Source: Symsagittifera roscoffensis
Lineage: Eukaryota; Xenacoelomorpha; Acoela; Convolutidae
Direction of reading: 5' to 3'
Assembly: GCF_963678635.1 (NCBI RefSeq)
Contig: NC_087069.1
Coordinates: 42,608,688-42,672,687 of the forward strand
DNA: 64,000 nucleotides
In this document: positions 1 through 10,721 of the stretch, piece after piece
How the letters are laid out: each line of letters opens with the position of its first letter
How positions within the stretch are numbered: the first letter of the stretch is position 1
Translations under genes and position numbers: made by a program
Notes under the pieces: generated by a model
The model's input: the letters and a program-made list of their open reading frames with translations, nothing else
Database searches by the model: none
Told to the model about the DNA's origin: nothing

Positions 1-36
1 GGGAATTTGATCGGTGTAGTGATCCAAGTTGGCGGC

Positions 37-2655
37 TCATCGTGGGCTAAAAAAATGATTATTTTGAGACTGAAAAGCGGTGGTATGGGGTTGTTCAATA
101 ATTTGTTCATAAGTATTATCATCTTGTGACTGGTGTGTCATTATATGTTGGATGGGACTTTGTGATGTGGTGAGTCGAAAATTTGGATTATGTGTGATGG
201 CTAAATTTCGAAAATTTCGTGGGACTAGGGATAGTGGATGGTTATTTGGTAGGGCTGGTAATTGTGGTGCCGTTGGCGTTATGTCTACATTGTTATGTTC
301 TTCGTCGTATGTATTTTGTCGTGTTGTTATTTTTGTGTTATATTCTTTTATTTGTGCGTCTAAAAGAATTTTGTTTATAGATGTAGAAAAGATTCCAAAA
401 AATCCTGCAAATAGTATGCGTGCTACACTTGCTTGTCTGTTTACTTGTGTGTGTATAGCACATGTGTTGTAGATTCCTTTTAAAAGTGAGAAAAGAAATC
501 CAATAAAGTTAAACATTGCGTATAAAATAGTCAATTTTTCTAAGATGTAGTAGGGCCATCCTAGAAAATCGAGGATCTCATTTTTGAGTGTAACAAAGCT
601 AAAAATGTTAATTGGTGATATATCTTGGGGACGGTATTTTTCACCGTTTAGATATATATAATCTTTAATGTCTTTAAAATATCCGCTATAGTCTTGCGTG
701 TAGATATCGGCAAATCCTGCGGTTTCTGCAAGTTTGCGTAAATTTTGGTCTATTGATTGTCTTTGTATAGTGTCCATTTGTGTTAATAATTCTTGGAATT
801 GTTGTGTTCTAATGTGATGTTGAATATCTGATTTTGAATAGATTCCTATTGATTGTAAGTCTATATTTGGGTTTCGAGCAATAGCGCGAATGCTTTCTGG
901 TGAAAATTTTTTGAGTGATTGCATTAATGTGGGATATGGTGTGAGAAGATAATATTTATTTTCATCAGGGTTTAGTTGTACTACATTGTGGCTGTTTTCT
1001 GATCCACATGGGACTGCGGTATCCCAGAAATAGGTTCTTCGTGAAAGTGTATCCACGAAATGTACTTTATTCTTATAAAAGATAGGGATTCTTTTATAAC
1101 ATCGTTTATCTTCAAAAACGTATAGTGGTGATACTTTTTTAGTACAAGTATAAAACCATAAGATGTTTCCTTCATAGTCTAAAAAATTTGATCTATTTCC
1201 AGATAATAAGTATCCTGCATAGGGTATTTTTAATACTGCTAGTGCAAGTGATTGTAATATTTGTGTTCGTTCTAATTCGCATAATTGGTGTAGTGTTTCT
1301 AATTCGGAGAGTGACATTTCTTGAAAAATTCGGCTAATTGTATAATCTAGTTTCATATCTAAATGAATATCATAGTGGATATTACCGAAATATGTAGTAT
1401 TCATTAGTGATAATTCTTGTAAGCGTGTGCTTCTGGTGTCCTGAGGTTTTAGATGTCCACCAGGTTGTCCGTTGCTTTTTTGAAAATTAACTGGTATATA
1501 GGATGTTCCTTCGTTTAAAGGATGACCTGTGGCATATGGGTCGATTTTTATTTTTCCAGTGGTCATGTCGAATCCTTTTTCGTATTCAACTAATATTTCA
1601 GAGTATTGTGTTCTGTGAAGTGGATTCCTGTATTTACATGCAAGTTCTGTTTCTTGATATATTTGAAAACGTGTCAATTTGTTTTCTATATTGTCTATGT
1701 TTCTAAAATTAGAACTTAGTTTTCGTGATGGATGGACTTGTTCATATGGAATTGATTGTATAAAATATTTTTCGTGAAATTTTATCATACGAGCGTGTAT
1801 TTTTGCTACTTGAAATGTTGTACATGTATCTTCGGGGAACCAAACAATTGTTGCTTGTGTTCTCGTTGTAGGGTCGCAATAACCTTGATCATTTTTACAA
1901 GGTAATCGGATTCCTTGATAGATCATTGTATTATCTGATAAATCTCGTGTTAGTTGTATTTTTTCGAGTTGTATTTTCCAATCAAAAAACATTATTTCTT
2001 GGTATCCTTCATTTTTTGTGTCTGCTTTGCAGTTTGATGGGTCATTTATACCAATGTGTGGTATCCAATGTTTATCGTGTAGGTCATAGGTTAATCGTCC
2101 GTGTGCGCCGTTATACGGGTATTTTTCGTCTAGTTTTATATGTCCTTGGTGTCTTTCAAGTTGTGATTGATGTACAGAGTCTGAAAAAACTTGAAAATTA
2201 ACTAATTTTCTTTGGGAGTTTTTATTTTGTGTGATGTTTAGTCTTAGTAATTCATTTTTACAATCGTCGGGATTGAGATGTAAAAGACGTTCTATATTAC
2301 TTTGATAGAATGATTCATGGTCAAGTCGGTTTTTGTTTCCATTCGAGACTTGTGAACAATGTACTTTCTTTTCGGAAAATGTTGCTGTGAATTTATAACC
2401 TGTAACTGTTGTTGCTCGGGCTTTTGAATAGAGTGTTGCTATTACATCTGTGGTTTCTATAGCTTGTGGTTCTGTTTCACATTGTGATACTTGATTTATT
2501 GCATATTTATGTAGTGTTTTTTGTTCATTTTCTTCACAATCGTAATGTGTTACTAATAAATCTTGTGGTCCTGTACGAGGGGAAGGGTTTATGTTTTGAT
2601 TTGAGATTACTAGAAAAAGGAGTTGGAGAAAAATTAATAATTTTAGAATATACAT
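37..2655 (-). CDS. Envelope-like membrane glycoprotein (retroelement or endogenous virus), 872 aa
   Basis: This is a complete ORF with a hydrophobic signal peptide (residues 1-18), an ectodomain of about 680 residues with many cysteines and N-glycosylation sequons, two hydrophobic segments (about 703-731 and 744-764) and a hydrophilic tail of about 108 residues. Conserved-looking blocks are LPCxxxxGYCDP (251-262), GYLLSGNRSNFL (481-492), CYKRIPIFY (519-527) and FVDTxxRR followed by a PC pair (533-550). I recognise this block order from envelope-like ORFs of animal LTR retroelements and from the chuvirus-type glycoproteins thought to be class III fusogens. That assignment rests on motif memory, not a search. 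Such proteins sit in the virion envelope and mediate membrane fusion. The ATG at 2655 precedes the signal peptide and overlaps the end of the upstream frame by 13 nt. No integrase or reverse transcriptase is adjacent. The ORF is unbroken, in contrast to the other elements in the window. Confidence 0.65.
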   Translation of the reverse strand: MYILKLLIFLQLLFLVISNQNINPSPRTGPQDLLVTHYDCEENEQKTLHKYAINQVSQCETEPQAIETTDVIATLYSKARATTVTGYKFTATFSEKKVHCSQVSNGNKNRLDHESFYQSNIERLLHLNPDDCKNELLRLNITQNKNSQRKLVNFQVFSDSVHQSQLERHQGHIKLDEKYPYNGAHGRLTYDLHDKHWIPHIGINDPSNCKADTKNEGYQEIMFFDWKIQLEKIQLTRDLSDNTMIYQGIRLPCKNDQGYCDPTTRTQATIVWFPEDTCTTFQVAKIHARMIKFHEKYFIQSIPYEQVHPSRKLSSNFRNIDNIENKLTRFQIYQETELACKYRNPLHRTQYSEILVEYEKGFDMTTGKIKIDPYATGHPLNEGTSYIPVNFQKSNGQPGGHLKPQDTRSTRLQELSLMNTTYFGNIHYDIHLDMKLDYTISRIFQEMSLSELETLHQLCELERTQILQSLALAVLKIPYAGYLLSGNRSNFLDYEGNILWFYTCTKKVSPLYVFEDKRCYKRIPIFYKNKVHFVDTLSRRTYFWDTAVPCGSENSHNVVQLNPDENKYYLLTPYPTLMQSLKKFSPESIRAIARNPNIDLQSIGIYSKSDIQHHIRTQQFQELLTQMDTIQRQSIDQNLRKLAETAGFADIYTQDYSGYFKDIKDYIYLNGEKYRPQDISPINIFSFVTLKNEILDFLGWPYYILEKLTILYAMFNFIGFLFSLLKGIYNTCAIHTQVNRQASVARILFAGFFGIFSTSINKILLDAQIKEYNTKITTRQNTYDEEHNNVDITPTAPQLPALPNNHPLSLVPRNFRNLAITHNPNFRLTTSQSPIQHIMTHQSQDDNTYEQIIEQPHTTAFQSQNNHFFSPR

Positions 2656-3776
2656 GTGTATGATAATCCTGAGTATGGATTATAAAATGTAATGTAGCCA
2701 ATTGTGTTTTTGGTATATCTGTCGTATTTGTATATTACTTCAGTAGTTATAAACGGTGGTGGTAGTGATTGAGCTGTTATATTAGGTGGATTTAATGGGT
2801 AGGGATGTTGGGTAATATTATTTAACTTAACTGTGATTTCAAACTTTAATTGTAAACTGTTTTGTTGGAGTATTTGAATATTGTGATCACGGATATCGTT
2901 GTGAATATCTTGGCGATATTGTAATCTATTAAGTGCCCAGTTATGAAGGCGGTTACTTTCTTGATGTTGTCCAAATAGTGGTGGAGGTGCTGTGAATGTA
3001 TTCCAATCTAGTCTTAAAGGAATATTTATTGATGATTGTTCTCGATATCTGGCGTCGAGATTATTTGGAAAGTTTAAGTTAAAGGGTGGTGGTGAAAACT
3101 GGCTTATTGATGGTGTTGATGGTAGTGATAATGTTTCTGGTAGTGATGAGGATGTTGTTGTATCCGTAGAAATATCTATGGGGTCATTGATTAAATTTGG
3201 TTCACCTTGTGTAAATGAATGTGTAGTCCAATATGGTAGTCGCGATGCCTGGTTTGGGGGGTTAAAGGGATTTTCACGTATTTGCTCAGATGTTGGTGTT
3301 GAACCTAAGTAATCTGATGGTAGGCTTGAGGTGCTACGTTGTGAAAGAAGCGTAGGGGTTTCTGGTAATATACCAATGGGGTTTTCTGGAGTGTTTTGTG
3401 ATGGGGATTGAGGTATATCAAAATGAACTCGGGGAGTTTGAAGATTTCTGTTTCGTCGAGGATGTATAATTTGTCTATTTATTTCGACTGTATTTTGGCT
3501 TTGACTAGAATTTCTTATTCTACTTAGTTCTTGTGGTAGTGTTGGGTATAGGTTATATGTTGGTTCGCTTAAAGGTGCTTGTCGTTGGACTGGTTCTAGT
3601 GGTTCTGATAAACGAGCATGTCGTTCTTCAAAAGTGTATGGATTGTCTTGAAAAGAAATTCGTGTAGATGTTTGAGGATTTTGAGTAGTTGAAGGTGGTG
3701 TTTGGTTATCTTGGGATGATGTCGGTGAAGACTGATGCTGTGACTGTTGGGTAGCAATTTTTGATGGTTTTTTGAA
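2643..3776 (-). other. 377-codon open frame without methionine, Pro/Gln/Ser/Thr-rich, upstream of the envelope ORF
   Basis: Reading the minus strand from the TAA at 3777-3779 to the TAA at 2643-2645 gives 377 sense codons without a stop or a single Met. The first two thirds are rich in Pro, Gln, Ser and Thr, with short runs such as PPPLFGQ and SLPPPFITTE. The last third has more mixed composition and ends in YSGLSYTCIF. The frame overlaps the envelope start codon by 13 nt. An open frame this long in AT-rich DNA is unlikely by chance, and its direction and base use match the envelope gene. The absence of Met suggests it was translated as part of a longer polyprotein (frameshift, readthrough or splicing) whose upstream part is lost. 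It could be a gag- or pol-linked segment; I recognise no domain. Confidence 0.5.
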
Positions 3777-3784
3777 TTATTACT

Positions 3785-3880
3785 TTAGTGAGAAATTTTG
3801 TGTTTATTATAATATTCTTCCAAAAAAAGAATTAGAAGGACTGTTGCTAGGGCAAATGTGAGGATTGCTTTCTTTATACA
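3785..3880 (-). pseudogene. Short truncated reading frame with one membrane helix
   Basis: The minus strand here reads about 31 codons to a TAA at 3785-3787. It contains a strongly hydrophobic stretch (AILTFALATVLLILFL) flanked by Lys and by EEYYNKHK, which looks like one membrane-spanning segment with a short tail. There is no Met, and upstream the frame runs straight into MITE sequence at about 3880. I infer that the 5' part of a small membrane protein, or of a polyprotein, was removed when the MITE landed. It has the same direction as the envelope locus. Confidence 0.3.
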
Positions 3881-4139
3881 TCTAGGATTTTCTCGATAGG
3901 GGGTGGATTTTCAAAAAAACCTTTAGGTTGGTTAATTTTTAGGTTGGTCAATTTGATTTTCCGAGCGCTCCCCAAGCACACAAAGACGCTGTTTTGGCGA
4001 CATTTTCTGCGCCGCAGGAAAAATTTTGAAAAACAGGCCAAAAAAACACGTTTTTTGGCCTGTTTTTGGAAAATTTTGATTTAAAAAATTGAGTTTATTG
4101 GGCGTCTGCCCCCCCCCCCCCCCCCTAAATCCGCCCCTG
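3880..4139 (-). mobile_element. hAT-type MITE copy, one end degraded
   Basis: The right end reads CCGCCCCTG, the inverse of the CAGGGGCGG terminus seen in better copies. The interior shares the TCTGCGCCGCAGG and CTAGGATTTTCTCGA blocks with the copies at 39703-40115 and 38738-39092. A run of 16 C lies at 4109-4125. The left terminus has lost the CAGGGGC end and no 8-bp duplication is visible, so the left junction with the envelope locus was probably remodelled. Confidence 0.6.
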
Positions 4140-4636
4140 AAAGTAACAGAACTTTTGTACTCGCGTGATATTTTTCTTCAAACAATTTTTGTCTTTTATC
4201 CTTGCCATGATTTTTGACGGAATTTTTTTATATCAACCGAAAGGTATCGTTGTCCTGAGCTCAAATTTGAGAAGATATTCTACCTGTGACCAGTTTTTAT
4301 AAAATTATGGGGGTTTAAAGATTGCCATTTTGGCCAATTTGGGACAATTAACTCGCGATATATTTCGCGCTATTAACGCGTAAGCGAAGATTTAACTCGT
4401 CTTAGAAATTGTTGCAAATTGGTTGCAGGAAGCTTATTTGCTTTAATTGTCTGTTACTAGGATCTAAATCTATCGCATTGCACTTTACATGGCGTGTGGG
4501 GGTATGATTTAAACAAACTCAAAAACTTCGTATTTTTTTTTATCTTTTTTTCGATTTTTAAAATGAACACTGCTTCATAGACCTTAATAGACAGTCGGAA
4601 CATTCAGGGCTTTGCCATGATACGAGCAGTATTGTT
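4140..4636 (+). mobile_element. Hairpin-ended repeat, copy A (degenerate, 5' end lost)
   Basis: This matches the family defined by 10722-11261 and 37242-37779 over almost its full length. Shared blocks include TTTTTGACGGAATTTTTTTA, GGGGGTTTAAAGATTGCCAT, CGCGCTATTAACGCGTAAGC and the CAGTCGGAACATTCAGGGC end. The terminal hairpin is mutated (CAGGGCTTTGCCATG). It starts directly at the end of the MITE, so the two elements are nested or abutting. Confidence 0.75.
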
Positions 4637-4680
4637 AGTATTTTCGATCCAGATATCAGTGATGTAATTATGCAACTTAC

Positions 4681-5312
4681 CAATATTCTGAGTCCTGAAT
4701 CTCACTCGGCTAAACTGCAACATAGTCACATTGGGAATAGCCGCCAGACTGAACTTCTGTGAACCCACCACAGACAACACTTCAAGGTCACTCACGTGAA
4801 CAGACATGGTTACGTCACAAACCAGTCTGGTGTAGTTTAGACGCACTCTATTAAGTTCACAATTAGGTTTATTTTGTGACTTTCTTTCCAGTTTCAGCAA
4901 TTTTATTTTTGATTAGTGTATTTTAATTTTTGGAAATTACGCGAAAAGTCTATTTTTGTTCCAAAAACTAAAAGCTGTCTAACAATTTTTGTAAACTTTT
5001 GATACAAAGGTCAGTTTTTTATACGATAATTGTCGCAAATTGCTGGTTTGTTTATTCCTCTTTCTAAAATCCTCTTTCTTGTAACGGAAACATTTTAGGA
5101 AAGAATTAAACTACAGAAGTTTAAATTAAGAATCACGGAAGCTAAGGAAACTGGAAACGATGCCTGAATTCTGTGTCTTCGGGAAGGGGGGCTAGAAATT
5201 GGGGCTGGATTTTGATGAGACCCACATTGCATTGGACGACCAGGGGACAGAATAGCAGAAGGCTGAATAATATCTTGATAAATATCAACACAACCATCGA
5301 AGAACAGCACAT
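4681..5312 (-). CDS. Possible two-exon secreted-protein gene fragment
   Basis: Exon 1 begins at an ATG (5310-5312) immediately after a clear acceptor (TTTCAG at 5313-5318). It reads 56 codons to a TAG at 5142 and contains a classic signal peptide: a hydrophobic core LIFIKILFSLLLFCPLVV followed by QCNVG. Exon 2 ends at 4681 at a consensus donor (ATTG|GTAAGT) and is open for about 65 codons (CELNRVRLNYTRLVCDVTMS and onward), with two Cys and a beta-strand-like pattern. The GC content is above the surroundings. The exon 1 donor and exon 2 acceptor are not fixed (about 5142-5165 and about 4880). The following exons would lie to the left, where a hairpin-ended repeat sits 45 bp inside the intron. 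I do not recognise the protein; it may be a gene fragment. Confidence 0.33.
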
Positions 5313-5318
5313 CTGAAA

Positions 5319-6170
5319 CAGACAATTATAACAGACACTGAAATTTGTTGAGCAATTTTTGTGCTTTTTTCAATTTTACCACATTTGAGAAAGTATTCAA
5401 GGGAAAATAACATAGTTTAGCAAAAACGTAAAGAAGCACTTTGACCTTGCTAAAAATTGTTCGACAATTTTTAAAAACTTCTCTAAAAACATTGAAGGAC
5501 ACGAGCTATTCGGACGTTTTGTTACGTTACTAGACACTAAGTAAAAATTTAGCAATTAATTTAGCACACCGTTTTTGGGACAAGTTTCAAACTTTTTCTC
5601 CATTTTTTGAGAATTTCATCAATTTGAAAAATTTGAAGTCAAAAACTATTTCACTGACGTTACATCCAGGGTTTCTCCCTTTTACTAGCAGAATTATTGA
5701 TTCTGTTTTTATGGACATCATTAATTTAATTGCTTTCGTTCAAAACACAGAGTTGTATGTCTACGAATAGTAAGATTTCAACCTAACGCTCTATTTCAAA
5801 ACTAGGAGTTCAAAAATTAAGTTTTCTAAACGCTGATAGAGTCTACTTTTTGCAAGAAAGTTATCACATGTCTTTTTTTGATGAAATTGGCATGAAAGTT
5901 TACTTTGAGCAGTCTAGTCTTCGTTTTCAGCATTGATACCTTGTATAACTTGGTTTCGTGCCAATAATGAGATAGCCGCGACATAATGCTGATCACCAAT
6001 CATTCCAAATTGAAGATTAGTGGGCAATTTGGATTTTATAATACGTTATTGAACGCTCAGTAAAAGTTTTGCACTTAGAATAATAATTTTGGAACAAAAT
6101 CGAAAAGAACACTTTTTTTTTCATTTCTTACAAAAATTTCATCACATATATATTTTTTTTAAATGAAAAC
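5319..6170. other. Non-coding AT-rich stretch
   Basis: I see no ORF with coding character, no repeat copy and no RNA gene here. There are only A/T runs and short hairpins. Confidence 0.6.
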
Positions 6171-6236
6171 TATTTCATAGAGGTTAAAAGGCATTAGGAA
6201 CATCCAGTTTTTTGTCCTCATAAGAGCAGTCTTGTT
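6171..6236 (+). mobile_element. Hairpin-ended repeat, fragment B (3' end only)
   Basis: About 65 bp corresponds to the last part of the family: CATAGAGGTTAAAAGGCA, GGAACATCCAG and GAGCAGTCTTGTT. The terminal hairpin is destroyed. This is an old, 5'-truncated copy. Confidence 0.6.
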
Positions 6237-7624
6237 ATTTTTTTTCTACAAAATGATCGATTGCGATTGTTTCAATCAATTGACAAGAAAAATTATGTAT
6301 GTCTATAACAATAAATTTTTAACTCAATGCTATAGAGCAAATTTAATCACTGAAATTTTAAGTTATTTTCATCAAACTGCGACTTGATTGTTTTTAATTG
6401 ATTCGATTGAAATGAAAAAAAAAAGATTGTCTGCCAACATTAAGTCACAATACTCACGATCAGTTTTTCATTTAAAAAAAAAGGTTTTTGGGTTTTTTGA
6501 ATAAAACTTAATTCGGATTTCGTTTATTTTGTAAAGATTAGATTAATTTCAAAATATTTAAAAGTTATCGAGCAAAGTTTCGCTGAAAAAAAAATCGAAC
6601 AATTTTGTGACGTAAACAATTTTAGTAAAATTAGAGATTCATTAGCTTCAAAAAACTTTCTGTAACAAAAAAGAATAGCCCATATCACATCAATCTGTTC
6701 AAAGTCTCAGAAAAAACACAGAAAAAAACACTTCTTTGAAAAACACCGTAAAAATCAGAGTATGAGTATAGTTAAGGTTAATAAAAATTGACTCGAATCG
6801 GAAAAATAAAAACAACACTTTAACGAAGTAGATAGTCTGTTCGAAAAACACGTTTGTTGAAAAATTTCAATTCAAAGAAAGCAAAACCAAAGTGAGTAAC
6901 AATTGGAAATTATTAATTGTTCCGACCATTGAAAATGCAGGTGTGTTTTGGTTTTTTTTGTTTATCACGCAAAATCAGGTGCCATTGATAATCATCGGTC
7001 AGGGTTGAGTGATATAAAACATTAGAGCCTTTTTGATCGTTATTCGAATTATTTTTATAAAAATTACAAAAATAATCCCCGTTTTGAGAAAAACCGCTTT
7101 AAAATTTTTGACGTTTCGTCTATTTTTGAGAGAAAAGTGATCGAGTAACGTTCGTTATGTATGAAAATTACCAATTTAGGCTAAAAGTTGACCTTTTTTT
7201 CCAAAAAAATATGGTTTTGGATGCCTTCTGTAGCGCTTCTCTGGCAAAGAAAAAATCGAAAATTTTTGAAATTTTAGAGCAAAAAATTGGAGAAAAATAG
7301 AATTTTTTTTTGGTTTATTTATTTTTTGAAGGCAATTGTAGTTGCTTATGCCTAATTCAATAAATTTCCACGCGTTTGTATAGCTTTATCATCACACGAC
7401 ATTCAAGAAAAGACACTAACTTGCAAAGTAAAACTCTGAGGTTGTGGTCTGAACATTATGTGCTACTGGCATAGCAACCGTCTGTCCTTGCTTAACATAT
7501 GTACCTATTTAACATGTGTACTGAATCATAACACTAATAAAAGTAGTTTCCAAACAGTTAGGTTTCAATTCACTAGATCTTAAAAAATAAAAAAATTTTA
7601 ACAAAAACAATTTGAATGATTTTT
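6237..7624. other. Non-coding AT-rich stretch
   Basis: Poly-A and poly-T runs and many stops in all frames. I see no supported gene or repeat. Confidence 0.55.
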
Positions 7625-7812
7625 CATTACGAGGCCAAACTGTGCATTTTGAGAACTGTAAGCGGCTTCCACAAGGACGCTCCTTTTGTTCTGTCTTTTT
7701 CTTCCATCATTCCGACAAAATTTTAACATGTTTAAAGACTTGTGTTTGGAATCCAGGAACATACAGACACAATGTTGTGCGCCTATCCAGTGCACAAACT
7801 GGCCTCGTAATG
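7625..7812. mobile_element. Short TIR element (MITE), family with CATTACGAGG ends, copy 1
   Basis: The left end CATTACGAGGCCAAACTGTG and the right end, whose inverse reads CATTACGAGGCCAGTTTGTG, form terminal inverted repeats of about 20 bp around a 188-bp unit. The copy at 41770-41970 carries the same ends and shares interior blocks (AAGTCTTTAA, TTTTGTCGGAA) in the opposite orientation. No target duplication longer than 2 bp is evident. ORFs of 60-110 codons inside it are chance frames. Confidence 0.65.
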
Positions 7813-8989
7813 TTAGATGAAAAAAAAAATTCCCTCAAAAAATTATATAAACTTTTTAGAATTTTAAAAAGGGGCCATTTCTTGTTTTCAAATGATTCCA
7901 CTTCTCTTAAAAACTTACGACTTCAAAACTGGATTTGGTAGAACCCAACTTCAATCATTTTGGAAAGATTGCGGAGCCGGATTATAGCGCCGCTTAAACG
8001 TTAGTAACACTAAATCTAAGACTCATTTATCCTAAATTGCAATTTTCAGATCCATCTAACTTTAAGAAAAACGATCAAGGTGGTAATTTATATCAATTTT
8101 GGACGGAAATTTCTAGCTTCTCAGATTATCTAAGAAACTCCAGTCAAAAATGGTTATTTCGAAATTAAAAAAAAGCTAAACAAAAAATTTGTCTGATGAA
8201 AAGAAAACATGATAAAACCCCACCGAGCTCAAATTTCCCGTGACAAAATGGATCATATGGGTGAAATCAACTAACGTTTTCCTTAAAAATCAAATTTATC
8301 ATATTGGACTGATTTTAAAGAACAAACCTGTATTCTGAATTAAAATCTGAAACAGAAATAATATCTGCAAATGTTACTGGACTATAACAAAATAGGTTTA
8401 AATGAAACTATTGATTTCGCTCTTGTGCTTTTCAGATCAGCAGTATGCCGTTGTATGAATTGGTAACAAGTGTCATTTGACAGCAAATGCATCAACTATT
8501 TTTTTTAATAAGAATGAATTTCAGTGAAAGTCGTAGCAGCTAAAAACTACTCTGCTATACTTCGAAGATGGCGAACAGCTTGAAACCATTTAGTACATGA
8601 GAAATAAAATAAATTATGCGCAGTCGTCCTTTGTGTTTTTTGGCTGAAATTGGATTGCCTGAAAGCTTTTTGAAGAATCTTTGAAGTTATAAATGATCAC
8701 ATAAAAAGTCAGTGAGATCAAGTGGGGACGATAAGTGGAGACGAGAAAAAGCAAGAAAAAGAATTTTTATCAGTCTTATAAGAGGTTTTTTCAATTGAGG
8801 TTTTTTTTGCAAATAAGTTTCGGCGATCGAAACAAAAATTTTGGCGGAATTTTTCTGCCGTAAAAATGTTGAATTTTTTTTTGCTTTGTATTAAAACGTT
8901 TTTTTAGCTCGCATTCAGTTTTTAGTTGAAACATTGGGTCTTAAATTTTTGATCTATTTTGCAATTTTCCCATTATGGTATCTATTACA
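7813..8989. other. Non-coding AT-rich stretch
   Basis: No supported gene or repeat. Confidence 0.55.
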
Positions 8990-9119
8990 AATGTCCGCCC
9001 CTCTAAATAAAAGTAGTAAACTTGCATTAGAGTTTACTTTTGAGAATTCTAATACTTTAGAATTCTCAATAGAAAACTCTAGTGCAAATTTACTGCTTTG
9101 ATTTATAGGGGCGGACATT
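8990..9119. repeat. Long fold-back (near-perfect inverted repeat), about 130 bp
   Basis: The sequence reads AATGTCCGCCCCT at the left and AGGGGCGGACATT at the right. The two arms of about 60 bp remain complementary almost to the centre (GAGAATTCTAATACTTTAGAATTCTC around 9050-9067). A transcript would form one long hairpin. It could be a fold-back MITE or a source of small RNA. It has no coding content. Confidence 0.75.
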
Positions 9120-10721
9120 CTTTAGTAGACACAACAGGTGGGATCGTTAAATAGATCCATATGTAAGACCCTATAGTTTAACTAAAAATGATTGGATTTG
9201 AAAACTAATTTCGATACAACGTATCAGTGTTTTTCTTGTGGCAGGAAACGGAAATTCGCCAAAATTTTTGCATGGATCACCGAAACTGATCTAAAAAATA
9301 AGCGATCTCACTGGTCAATAATTATTTCCACTAAACAAGCTCCCATATTTCAGTTTTCTTAAGTTTTGTAGTTGAACAATGCTTTTTTGTTTTCTAATTT
9401 GTTCCGACTGACTTTTGTTTACCGATATATCGGTATACTGATTTACAACCAAATCATTAGAGATTGATTTCAGGCGACGTACTAGATGCCAATTTTAAAG
9501 TCTAGTTCTAAGCAATGCGTGAAGAAGATAACTTTTAAGAAAAACAAAGAAAAAGTTCAAATGAAACATGGGTAGCCGACCAAATTTCATAAGAAGAGAA
9601 TGTTTTGATGTTTTTTTGTTTTTGCCTTAATTTTTTTTTTCGGAGAAAGGGCATTTAATTGGATTGAAAAATGCACAGATGAAGAATATCATTAGACTTC
9701 TTTAATTTTAAAACTGTTTTGAGAATGAATTTGAAGGTTAGCTACGTCTTAGTTATGAGCCATTAGCCTACGCCTTAGTTTCTTGCCGTCACTAGAAGGT
9801 TGTCAGGACAAAACCGTCTCAGAAACAATGTCTTATTTTATTGCTTATTAAACTCTTAGGAGTATATTTGTTTTAAAAATAGAGACGTTTTGTGCGTCTT
9901 TTAACCAACAAGAAGAAGTTCGTTTATAATGTAGTAGTTTGGATTTAAGTTAGCTTTACAAAAAATTCCCAGTTTTTTTTTGAAATTTATAGTGGCGAAA
10001 AATTGAACTGATTATTCAACACTTAACATCCAATTTTCGAGCCTAAAGTATAGCTGGCGAGTTAATCTAATTCTAAATTTGTTTCATTGGAGGCAGTTTT
10101 TTGGTCCAAAAAGTTTTAATTAATTTTTTTCTGATAAAATCAAAACATCACAATTTAAAACTAGATTGGACCTTGAAAATTTCTGAAAGTAGACGAGAAC
10201 ACCTTCTGCTTTTGAAAGTTATGATCTTATTATTTTTGAATGGAGTTTTTTAAGTTCAAAGGAATAAAAAGTTATAAAGTTTGAAACTTTATTTTTTAGT
10301 CAATTTAGATAATTTTTGATCCAATATTTAAAAAAAAGACAAAAGTTGGTGCTCGGTGTGGCCTTGATTTCTATGCAAAAATGTCGTGTTTTTAGCAAGT
10401 CATTTTTGGAGGGAGTTTCTAACTCTTTCTGAAAATTGATAACACCCTGATTTGGAAATGAAAAATTATTTGGATATATTGGGACAATCTAATGAGCTTT
10501 TAATTTTTATTTTTATTCGGAGTAAAAATCTCTGCTCATTAATGGTTTTAAACTAAACTAAGGCAACCTAATGGCTTTTGTTTAATTATTACTAGACGCC
10601 AAAAAAATTTTGTACCTTATACATTAAAACGCCAAACTGTGCACTGAATATGCGCAAGGTTTGGCGTTTGTAGGTGCGTTTCATGTATAGATAGATACAT
10701 TGAAACCAATTTTTTTCGTTA
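9120..10721. other. Non-coding AT-rich stretch
   Basis: It holds a 16-bp palindrome TACCGATATATCGGTA near 9420 and a short sequence near 10620-10670 in which an ACGCCAAAC motif recurs inverted. I see no gene. Confidence 0.55.

Noticed and set aside
2992-3312. 106-codon plus-strand ORF
   Set aside because: It is antisense to the longer Met-less minus-strand frame, which matches the envelope gene in strand and base bias.
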